Positions 1 to 7,100 of a DNA stretch of 64,000 nucleotides are shown here, in pieces (within the stretch, counting starts at the first letter, position 1; every line of letters starts with the position of its first letter). Origin of the DNA: CAZTUH01 sp964616175 (GTDB lineage Bacteria; Pseudomonadota; Gammaproteobacteria; Burkholderiales; Burkholderiaceae_B). Where the stretch lies: assembly GCA_964616175.1 (NCBI GenBank), contig CAZTUH010000007.1, positions 1-64,000 of the forward strand. The letters are read 5' to 3'. The position numbers were made by a program, and so were the translations under genes. The notes beneath the pieces are model-generated. The model worked only from the letters and a program-made list of their open reading frames with translations. It was not told the origin of the DNA and made no database searches.

Positions 1-256
1 CAGTGTGCTACCCCCCTAAACCCGCAAAGGGAATCTCTCTTTTGTTATTTGATCAAAATTTAAGTGAGTTTACTACGGATCATAGCTCTAAAACCGCAGT
101 CTAACTGATGAATCCCTCTTAAATATTGTAAATTTGCAACAGCTTAGCAAAAACCTTTTTAGGAAGCCTTTAATTGAAAAGGCACCATACATATTTTCTT
201 AAAAAATCGATTTTTCAACAATTTGAATGATCAAAAAATCAAAACAAATAACATTG
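1..256. other. Non-coding window edge upstream of a presumed leftward gene
   Basis: No gene could be supported here. In Burkholderiales the order secG, tRNA-Leu, nuoA-N is common, so this stretch is probably the spacer between the leftward tRNA-Leu and nuoA, which would lie beyond the window edge. That is inference from synteny; no nuoA codons are visible. Confidence 0.4.
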
Positions 257-338
257 TGCCGACGGCGAGACTTGAACTCGCATAGCTAATGCCACTACCC
301 CCTCAAGATAGCGTGTTTACCAATTTCACCACGTCGGC
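257..338 (-). tRNA. tRNA-Leu (anticodon GAG)
   Basis: Read on the minus strand, a 7-bp acceptor stem GCCGACG/CGTCGGC encloses D, anticodon, variable and T arms. The anticodon loop is TTGAGGG, giving GAG, and the long variable arm is typical of tRNA-Leu. The T loop has the GTTCAAGTC form. After the discriminator A the genome reads CAA rather than CCA, so the 3' CCA is not fully encoded, unlike the other four tRNAs of the window; the nucleotidyltransferase Cca would have to complete it. A TACAAT hexamer about 26 nt upstream (complement of 364-369) could be its -10 box. It lies just downstream of secG, as in Burkholderiales. Confidence 0.93.
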
Positions 339-428
339 GAAACAATTTCAGCAAACAATCTAGATTGTATCATGAGAAAAAAGAAAATGTGAGGTAAAGT
401 TGCATATGTTGAAGATAATCAAAAATCT

Positions 429-791
429 TTAAAAAGCGTCGGGAATGGATGTTTCTTCATCTTTTTCAGATCTATTATTAATATGTTCCAAATCAAGATG
501 TTCATTTCTCATGATGCTAGATTCTAAATTGGAGTTTACTTGAAGATTCTTGCGATCTGAATAAGAAAGCCAAATTGTGCAGAGAAAGAAAACAACAGCG
601 GACCATTTTATCATGCGAGACATAAAATTTTCTGCACCAACTGAACCAAAAAAACCTCCAGCAGAAGCTCCAAAGAAAGAGTCCATACCTGCTGAAGAAC
701 CTTTACCTTGTTGAAATAAAACTAACAGTATAACTGTCAGTGCAGATAAAATTTGAATAATCGATAAAATAGAAGGAATAAGAAAATACAT
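429..791 (-). CDS. secG: Protein translocase subunit SecG
   Basis: SecG is the small auxiliary membrane subunit of the SecYEG channel and assists SecA-driven protein export. The 120-residue product has two hydrophobic helices (about residues 3-25 and 58-77). They flank the hallmark cytoplasmic loop FQQGKGSSAGMDSFFG, followed by a Gly-rich segment with FFGS. The C-terminal tail is charged and lacks the long Pro/Ala extension often seen in larger genomes. It sits 27 bp downstream of tpiA on the same strand and just before tRNA-Leu(GAG), the usual betaproteobacterial arrangement, so tpiA-secG are probably co-transcribed. Confidence 0.95.
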   Translation of the reverse strand: MYFLIPSILSIIQILSALTVILLVLFQQGKGSSAGMDSFFGASAGGFFGSVGAENFMSRMIKWSAVVFFLCTIWLSYSDRKNLQVNSNLESSIMRNEHLDLEHINNRSEKDEETSIPDAF

Positions 792-818
792 CGTACAAAT
801 CCAAAATGAAACTGAGAA

Positions 819-1565
819 CTAATAATTAACAATTTTTAGAAATTCTTCTGCACAAAGAGAAGATCTACCTACTAAAACACCATCAACATCAGGCATGCAA
901 AATAGATCAGTGGAATTTAAAGAATTTACACTTCCACCATAGAGAATTCTAATTCCCCGAATGGGGACTAAATTGCGAATGCTAGCATGTATTTCTTGTA
1001 CTTGTTCTGGTTTTGCCGCAATACCCTTTCCAATTGCCCATAAAGGTTCATAAGCTATTACTATAGCTGAGGAAGTTAGGTTTAATGAACAAATTGACTT
1101 TAGCTGACGTTTGATTACATGCATTGTTTGACCAGCTTTTCGATCAATTAATGATTCTCCTATGCAAACAACTGGAGTTAGACCAACAGATAAAGCAATG
1201 TCAATTTTTTTCTTTATCAAAGTGTTAGTTTCCTTAAGCATAATGCGTCGTTCAGAATGCCCAAGAATAACCCAATGGCAAGAAAATTCCATCAACATAG
1301 CTGCAGAAACTTCTCCGGTATATGATCCAGAAAACTGATTAAAAGCACTGATGTCTTGTCCGCCCCAAGAAACTTGGCTACCAGAAAGCAAATTAGCTGC
1401 TTGGTATAGGTATGGAAATGGTAAACATACACCAACTTCACGATCGGGAGGAAAAGACGAATACTTCAATTTCTTTAGCCGTTTTTCATTTTCATGAATA
1501 TTTCCATTCATTTTCCAATTAGCTAATATCAACCGCTTTTCTTTTTTAATAGGTTTTAAATTCAT
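819..1565 (-). CDS. tpiA: Triosephosphate isomerase
   Basis: Interconverts dihydroxyacetone phosphate and glyceraldehyde 3-phosphate in glycolysis and gluconeogenesis. The 248-residue protein has normal family length. It shows NWKMNG at 16-21 with catalytic Lys18, the electrophile His103 in LGHSERR, and the general base Glu173 in AYEPLWAIG followed by flexible loop 6. The phosphate-binding motifs YGGSV (209-213) and DGVLVGRSSL are present; the last is usually GGASL, a mild deviation. All catalytic residues are kept, so activity is expected. It lies between the quinone oxidoreductase gene and secG, all leftward with short gaps, consistent with one operon. Confidence 0.97.
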   Translation of the reverse strand: MNLKPIKKEKRLILANWKMNGNIHENEKRLKKLKYSSFPPDREVGVCLPFPYLYQAANLLSGSQVSWGGQDISAFNQFSGSYTGEVSAAMLMEFSCHWVILGHSERRIMLKETNTLIKKKIDIALSVGLTPVVCIGESLIDRKAGQTMHVIKRQLKSICSLNLTSSAIVIAYEPLWAIGKGIAAKPEQVQEIHASIRNLVPIRGIRILYGGSVNSLNSTDLFCMPDVDGVLVGRSSLCAEEFLKIVNY

Positions 1566-1604
1566 GATAAATTAATCGAATGAAAATAAAGAAAAAAATA
1601 CTGT

Positions 1605-2597
1605 TTAATCAGGCATACTCAGAAGTATTTTACCTATATTTTCACCATTTTCCATCATAACATGAGCAAGCTTTGCTTCATGGAATGGGAAAATCCTGTA
1701 AATAATTGGTTTGATTATCTTTTTTTCAAAAAGTGGCCAAACCTTGCAATAGATCTCTGTTGCAATTTTAGCTTTAAAAGATGCAGAACGAAAACGCAAA
1801 CTAGACCCTGTAATAGTTATGCAATCTTCGATTATCTTTTTACAATTGACTTTTCCAAAAGCTCCTTTCAGAAAGGCTAACAAAATAAGTCGTCCATTTG
1901 GTTTCAAAATTTCCAAATTTCGAGAAATATAGTCTCCACCAACTATATCCAAAACAACATCCACGCCTATTCCTGTAGTTATTCTTTGTATTTCCCTAGA
2001 AAAATCCTGATTTTTGTAATTAATGCATTTTGTAGCTCCCAATGATTCTACAGCTAGGCATCGAGAATCACTACCAGCAGTTGCATAGACAATTACACCA
2101 AATTCAGCAGCTAACTGAGTTGCAAGAGTTCCAAGGCCACTAGCTCCGCCATGAATTAACAAAGCTTCACCGCTTGCTAATCTAGCACAATCAAACAGGT
2201 TACTCCACAGTGTAAAACATATTTCTGGTAGAGAAGCAGCTTCAATTTCACTCAAATTTTTTGGTATTGGTAAGCATTGCTTAATAGGAACTACGCAATA
2301 TTGCGCATATCCACCTCCAGATGTTAAAGCACAAATTTTACTGCCTATTTTTAACTCAGGAGTTTCAACGGAATCTAACCCAAAATCTACTATCTCTCCT
2401 GATACTTCAAGTCCTAACGAATATGAGAAGGCATCTACAGATGAGTAATAACCTATTCTTTGTAGAATATCAGATCTATTCACACCAGCAGCCTTTACCT
2501 TTATTAAAGCTTCACCGGTTTTTGGGACAGGAATAGGACGTTCAACAATAGTCAAAACATCTGGCTTTCCAAACTTAGAAAGTTCTATAGCAAACAT
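1605..2597 (-). CDS. NAD(P)H:quinone oxidoreductase, zinc-independent MDR family
   Basis: A 330-residue member of the medium-chain dehydrogenase/reductase superfamily, quinone oxidoreductase (QOR/PIG3-like) branch. The N-terminal GroES-like domain has GVNRSDILQR near residue 40. It is followed by a Rossmann fold with the nucleotide-binding motif HGGASGLGT near residue 150. The catalytic zinc ligands of alcohol dehydrogenases are absent, which fits NADPH-dependent reduction of quinones or reactive carbonyls; the physiological substrate cannot be told from sequence. In Burkholderiales this gene usually lies between pnp and tpiA. Here tpiA-secG follow, but rpsO and pnp are missing upstream and tRNA genes take their place. 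Confidence 0.85.
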   Translation of the reverse strand: MFAIELSKFGKPDVLTIVERPIPVPKTGEALIKVKAAGVNRSDILQRIGYYSSVDAFSYSLGLEVSGEIVDFGLDSVETPELKIGSKICALTSGGGYAQYCVVPIKQCLPIPKNLSEIEAASLPEICFTLWSNLFDCARLASGEALLIHGGASGLGTLATQLAAEFGVIVYATAGSDSRCLAVESLGATKCINYKNQDFSREIQRITTGIGVDVVLDIVGGDYISRNLEILKPNGRLILLAFLKGAFGKVNCKKIIEDCITITGSSLRFRSASFKAKIATEIYCKVWPLFEKKIIKPIIYRIFPFHEAKLAHVMMENGENIGKILLSMPD

Positions 2598-2742
2598 ATT
2601 CTTATGATATTCTTTTGTAAGAAATAAAAAAATTTATTGAAATGCCTTATAATGAAGACATTTAATCAAATTAAAATGACTCGTTAAGATGTCAAGATTT
2701 GCAATATGCATCTAAGATAAAAGTTAATAAGATTAAAAATCT

Positions 2743-2832
2743 TGGCGGAAGCGGTGAGATTCGAACTCACGGTGAAATATCATCCCACGCGGATTTTCAA
2801 GACCCGAGCATTAAACCACTCTGCCACGCTTC
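2743..2832 (-). tRNA. tRNA-Ser (anticodon TGA)
   Basis: The minus strand reads GGAAGCG...CGCTTCC as acceptor stem, anticodon loop CTTGAAA (TGA), a long class II variable arm, T arm GTTCGAATC, discriminator G and an encoded CCA end. The sequence closely resembles E. coli serT. It lies between the leftward quinone oxidoreductase gene and a rightward tRNA-Leu, at the position where pnp/rpsO sit in relatives. Confidence 0.96.
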
Positions 2833-2925
2833 CAAGCTTATTTTTCATTCTACAAATTACAAGAAATTCACACAAGTGTTAGAATGTCTAAAAACAAATA
2901 AAAAGTTTCCGTATATATGTGTAAA

Positions 2926-3010
2926 GCACCTATGGCGAAATTGGTAGACGCAAGGGACTTAAAATCCCTCGCTTTTTAGCATGCCGGTTCGAATCCGGCT
3001 AGGTGCACCA
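2926..3010 (+). tRNA. tRNA-Leu (anticodon TAA)
   Basis: Acceptor stem GCACCTA/TAGGTGC, D arm with TTGGTAGAC, anticodon loop ACTTAAA (TAA), a class II variable arm, T arm GGTTCGAATCC and encoded ACCA. It is immediately followed by a run of seven T, which may help end transcription. The downstream neighbour is the broken rml cluster on the same strand. Confidence 0.96.
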
Positions 3011-3102
3011 TTTTTTTATTTTACTAAAAATTCTAGTAAAAAAATTTTGCAGAACATATTTGAAAAATATTCAAAAAGCATTTCTCCTTTGTCTTTGGAT
3101 AT

Positions 3103-4113
3103 ATGACCATATTTGTGATTGGTGGAGCTGGATTCATAGGAAGCAATTTTATTCATAAATGGATTGAGAATCATAACGAATTAATAGTTAATATTGACAA
3201 ACTAACCTATGCAGGAAATTTAAAAAATCTAGAATTCGTTGAAAAGAATACAAATTACCATTTTATATAAGAAGATATTGCAAATACTAGCTTAATAATT
3301 CAGGTACTTTTAAAATTCAAACCTAGAGCAATAATAAACTTTGCAGCTAAGAATCATGTTGATAGATCAAATCTATACCAGACGTCTTTATTAAAACAAA
3401 TGTAGTAGCAACATTTCAATTCCTTAAAGCAGTCCATAGATATTTTAATACACTGGGAAAAAAAACAAAAATCTCTTTTTCGTTTTTTGCATATTTCAAC
3501 TGATAGGGTTTACGGTTCTCTAGAACCTAGTTCTATGCCATCTGTTGAAACTAGTTTTTACAAGCCTAATAATCCTTATAGTACTAGAAATCATCTTGTT
3601 CGAGCATATTATCAAACCTATAAAGTACCAATACTAATCTTGATCAGTAGCAAAAATTATGGTCCCCGGCAATTTCCTGAGAAACTTATCCCATGAACAA
3701 TTGTTGATGCGCGTAATCATAACGCAATAACTCTGTATAGAAATGGATTGCAGATTCGAGATTGGCTATATGTTGAAGATCATTGTAATGCAATTCAACT
3801 AATTCTAGAAAATGGTCATATATGGGAACATTGCAAAATTTTGGGATCTTGTGAAGGAAATAATAAGCAAATAATTAGAATGGTTTGTAATGTATTAGAT
3901 GAACTAAAACCAAGAGCAGATAATTGGAGTTACAAAAATCAGTTAGTTTATACTAAAGATAGAATTGGACATGATTATCGTTATTCTTTAGGTATATCAA
4001 AAATTAAAAAAGAACTATGCTGGGAACCATCAGAAATGTTGCAACGGGGGTTTAAGAAAAACTGTTCAATGGTGTATTTAATTAATAGATCTTGGATTAA
4101 CCAGCCCACATAA
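3103..4113 (+). pseudogene. rmlB: dTDP-glucose 4,6-dehydratase, decayed
   Basis: RmlB converts dTDP-glucose to dTDP-4-keto-6-deoxyglucose on the way to dTDP-L-rhamnose for O-antigen or core glycans. The remains are recognisable along their length: the N-terminal NAD-binding MTIFVIGGAGFIGSNF, FAAKNHVDRS, HISTDRVYGSL, the YSTRNH remnant of the YxxxK region, NYGPRQFPEKLIP and QIRDWLYVEDH. Lesions are numerous. There is an in-frame TAA at 3268 and a TGA at 3694. A frameshift near 3380 moves the FIKTNVVATFQFLK segment to another frame, a compensating shift lies near 3475, and another shift occurs near the G-run at 4046-4050, after which the conserved LRKTVQWC is out of frame. The YxxxK Lys also reads as His. 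Not functional. Confidence 0.95.
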
Positions 4114-4167
4114 AATCGGCTAATAAAATATTTAAGATTATTGTTCTAAATGAAAAAAAGAATCATC

Positions 4168-5094
4168 ATGAAGCTCTTGCTTTTTGGAAAAAATGGCCAA
4201 TTAGGTCGTGAATTGAGATATAGCCTAAGGAACTTAGGCTATATAAATATAATAGTTCCTGATCATTTTGGGAATAAACTCTTATGCAAGGACCTAACTG
4301 ATTTATCTGGATTAATGAAGACAATGAGGATGGTTAGGCCAAATATTATTGTAAATGATGCTGCTTATACAGATGTTGCTCTATGCGAAAAAGAGTCAGA
4401 TATAGCTTACAAAATAAACTCTGATGCTCCAGGACTTAAAGCAAATGAAGCAAAGAAATTAGATGCTTTATTATTGCATTATAAGCACAGATTATGTTTT
4501 TAATGGAAAAACTCTCTTTTTTGGAGTGAGCATCATAAACCTCAGCTACTTGGGATATATGGCAAATCTAAATTGCTTGGCGAACAAGCTATTAGTTCAA
4601 GTGGATGCAAATATCTGATATCTAGAACCTGTTGACTTTATGGGTTTGGCAGAGCCAATTTATCATCTAAGATTCTTAGATTAGCACAAGAAAAAGAAAA
4701 AATTTCAGTTGTAAATGACCAAATTGGTTTACCTGCTAGCTCTAGATTGATAGCTAAGTTTTATGCATGCAATGCATAAAACTTATTATACAGAAGATCA
4801 ATCCCTTAGAGGCTTATATCATGTATCATCATCTAGATGAGTCTCATGATTCAAATATGCTCAATTTATTCTTTCTTGGGCTAAAAATAATGGAGTTAGT
4901 TTGAGAGTTAGATCAGATCAAATACAAGAGATTTATAGTCAAGATTACTCCGAAAAATCTATTAGACCATCAAATTCTGTATTAAATTATCATCTCTTCA
5001 AAAAAAGTTTTGCATAGAAAATATTCCACACTGGACGATTGATGTAAGAAAATTTCTACGGAAATTATTGAATATCAAAGCTTTTGACAAGTGA
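4168..5094 (+). pseudogene. rmlD: dTDP-4-dehydrorhamnose reductase, decayed
   Basis: RmlD performs the last reduction to dTDP-L-rhamnose. The N-terminus MKLLLFGKNGQLGREL fits best from the ATG at 4168; an in-frame ATG lies at 4150. The frame runs through VRPNIIVNDAAYTDV to about 4480, where the catalytic segment STDYVFNG moves to another frame and the old frame stops at 4501. Further shifts lie around the T-run near 4520. Later homologous pieces are IYGKSKLLGEQA, SRTC-stop-LYG (family SRTSWVYG, Trp replaced by TGA), VVNDQIGLPASS, GLYHVSSS and YAQFILSWAKNNGV, separated by several stops. The remnant fades before 5094. It is clearly non-functional and of the same age class as rmlB and rmlC. Confidence 0.93.
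4218..4244. repeat. Perfect 12-bp inverted repeat inside rmlD remnant
   Basis: ATATAGCCTAAG and its exact reverse complement are separated by GAA. It lies within the decayed rmlD reading frame and may be chance or an RNA hairpin; no T-run follows. Confidence 0.6.
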
Positions 5095-5179
5095 AGTTGT
5101 ACATTAGGGAATTATATTTATTACTTGAAGAAAAAATTTTAGAGATAAAATTCTTGTTTTTTTAGATTAAAATTCTGAT

Positions 5180-5689
5180 ATGAAAGTTATTCCAACTTCT
5201 ATTTCTGATGTTCGGATCATTATTCCAAGAACTTTTGAAGATTCTCGAGGATCTTTCTCGGAAAATTTTAACATCAAATGTTTTTACAAAACTACTGGAT
5301 TAAACATCAATTTTGTTCAATAAAATTATAGCCAAAACCGGAAAGGAGTACTTCGAGGATTGTATTATCAAATTCATCATTCACAAGGAAAGTTAATTCA
5401 GGTTGTCAAAGGGAAAATCTTTGATATAGCTGTTAATCTTCGAAAAGAATCGAATACATTTGGACAATCGATCCAAATTGAATTAGATGAAAAAGATAGA
5501 AAAAAGATTTGGATTCCTAGTGGTTTTGCACATGGATTTATAGTAGTAAGCCAATCTGCAGATATTTTATATAAAACTACAGATTATTATTTTCCAGAGT
5601 ATGAGATTTCTATTTTTTATATGGATCCACTAATTAACATCAAATGACCATACATAGAACAAGATATCATTTTATCTGAGAAAGATAAA
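5180..5689 (+). pseudogene. rmlC: dTDP-4-dehydrorhamnose 3,5-epimerase, decayed
   Basis: RmlC epimerises dTDP-4-keto-6-deoxyglucose. Frame 1 from the ATG at 5180 carries VIPTSISDVRIIIPRTFEDSRG and then FSENFN. An in-frame TAA at 5321 replaces the Asp of the family motif VQDN. The same frame continues with GVLRGLYYQ (family GLHYQ, so the catalytic His is now Tyr), QVVKGKIFDIAVNLRK, IWIPSGFAHGF and YKTTDYY. A TGA at 5645 stands where the family has Trp, and homology resumes afterwards as PYIEQDIILSEKD. Unlike rmlB and rmlD the frame is unshifted, so this member is the least decayed, but two stops and the lost His make function very unlikely. rmlA is not present in the cluster. Confidence 0.94.
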
Positions 5690-6110
5690 ATGGTAAGAAT
5701 ATTTCTGAGATTAGAGAATTTGAATAAATTTTTTGTTGTAAAGAATTCGCTGAATATTTTCTCTACTTATCCTTGTGTGAAATTTTTTTTGGATATTAAA
5801 ATTTCTAAAAGGCTTTGACTATCCTTTTTCTTGAAAATGTATTTTTAGTCTAAATTTTTCAGGAATTTATTTCTTTATTTTCTGTTTTGCTCTCTGAAAT
5901 GCAGTTTTTTGTTACAATGGATGGATTCTACAATGCAAGTAAAACTAAAGATTATTTTCTAGGATTTCTGATAATTTTTTTGGTTAAATTTTCTGAGAAG
6001 CAGATTAGTTTAATAATAATCAAATGATAAATGTTCTCCTCTTTATTTTAAATAAAAGAGAAAAATAATTATAAGAGCAATAGTTTCTTAAACATTAACA
6101 GTTAAAATCA
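5690..6110. other. Intergenic spacer between rmlC remnant and gmk
   Basis: About 420 bp of AT-rich sequence without a supportable gene. In relatives yicC or neighbouring genes can precede gmk, but I could not recognise any remnant. It must contain the promoter for the rightward gmk-rpoZ-spoT group; I could not choose one confidently among many AT-rich candidates. Confidence 0.4.
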
Positions 6111-6734
6111 ATGAGAAAATTATTTGGTAATATATTCGTTATTACTGCACCAAGTGGAGCTGGGAAATCAAGCCTTATCAAAGCACTTTTGAAAGAATAT
6201 CCTTCCATGTTTCTATCGATTTCTTGTACTACACGAAGACCTCGTCCAGGAGAAAAGGAGGATAAAGATTATAGATATTTATCTGAAAATGATTTTAAGA
6301 ATATGTGTAATAAGGGTATGTTGCTAGAATGGGCAAAAGTACATGGAAACTTCTATGGAACCCCAAGAGATTTTGTAGATCAAACAATTTCTAGTGGAAA
6401 CGATATTCTATTAGAAATAGACTGGCAAGGAACTCAACAGATTAAGCAACATTATCCTGAAGCATGTACAATATTTATAATTCCTCCATCAATTGAAGAG
6501 TTGGAAACTCGCCTCATTGCACGAGCACAAGATGACTTGCATGTAATAGGAAGACGACTACTGATGGCAACTAGTGAGATTTCCCATGCAGAGGAATGCG
6601 AGTATATTGTAATAAATGAGAATTTTTATAATGCATTGGCAGAATTAATTCAAATAGTTAATGTTTCTAAATTGAAATTCTCAAATCAAATTTTGAAAAA
6701 CCCTCTTTTGTTCTCTAAACTTGGAATTAATTGA
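6111..6734 (+). CDS. gmk: Guanylate kinase
   Basis: Phosphorylates GMP to GDP with ATP, linking purine salvage and synthesis to GTP and, through SpoT, to (p)ppGpp. The 207-residue protein has normal length. Walker A PSGAGKSS lies near 14-21, the GMP-binding SCTTRRPRPGEKEDKDY near 38-55, and the LLEIDWQGTQQI strand with the second acidic/NMP contact near 100-111. GMK is followed by rpoZ and spoT in the same direction, the conserved proteobacterial arrangement. The C-terminus after residue 185 is less conserved. Start chosen at the ATG giving the MRKLFGNIFVITAPSG N-terminus. Confidence 0.97.
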   Translation: MRKLFGNIFVITAPSGAGKSSLIKALLKEYPSMFLSISCTTRRPRPGEKEDKDYRYLSENDFKNMCNKGMLLEWAKVHGNFYGTPRDFVDQTISSGNDILLEIDWQGTQQIKQHYPEACTIFIIPPSIEELETRLIARAQDDLHVIGRRLLMATSEISHAEECEYIVINENFYNALAELIQIVNVSKLKFSNQILKNPLLFSKLGIN

Positions 6735-6791
6735 TTCCAAAAGAATAGCATCAACAAATTCTATTTAAATGAAAGAATTTTGGATATAAAA

Positions 6792-6995
6792 ATGGCTCGA
6801 ATCACTGTTGAAGATTGTCTAACTAATATTCCTAATCGCTTCCAACTTACATTAGTTGCCGCATATAGAGCACGTGAACTAACACAAGGACATACATCTC
6901 GCATAGAAAGCAAAAACAAACCTACTGTTGTTGCTTTGCGAGAAATAGCTGGAGGATTCACTGGTTTAGAAATGCTTAAGAAAGTTCCCAGTTGA
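6792..6995 (+). CDS. rpoZ: RNA polymerase omega subunit
   Basis: Omega is a small subunit that helps assemble beta-prime into RNA polymerase and forms one of the ppGpp sites. The 67-residue product starts at the ATG at 6792 (MARITVEDCL). An in-frame TTG at 6780 would add four residues, but MARITVEDCL is the standard start. The motifs NRFQLTLVAAYRAREL and KPTVVALREIAGG are typical. It lies between gmk and spoT, which functionally pairs a ppGpp-responsive polymerase subunit with the ppGpp enzyme. Confidence 0.96.
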   Translation: MARITVEDCLTNIPNRFQLTLVAAYRARELTQGHTSRIESKNKPTVVALREIAGGFTGLEMLKKVPS

Positions 6996-7100
6996 GGAAA
7001 AGATTTAGATTCTTTTTTTTACACAAATGAGATACATATTAACATCTTTTCTGATGAAGAAAATTTAGCCTATTCAATTCTAGGCTGAAAAGAGAAGAAA

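Noticed and set aside
2699..2947. 82-codon open frame on plus strand
   Set aside because: It runs antisense through tRNA-Ser and into tRNA-Leu, so it cannot be a protein gene.
3487..5647. Four separate short open frames (3487-3696, 3748-4113, 4150-4503, 5360-5647) as individual small genes
   Set aside because: They are consecutive fragments of rmlB, rmlD and rmlC in the correct order and match the family along their length, so they are pieces of pseudogenes.
3103..5689. UGA read as Trp (recoding)
   Set aside because: TGA ends many intact genes here (gmk, rpoZ, rho), and the remnants also carry TAA stops and frameshifts. Decay explains it better; kept only as a low-interest check.
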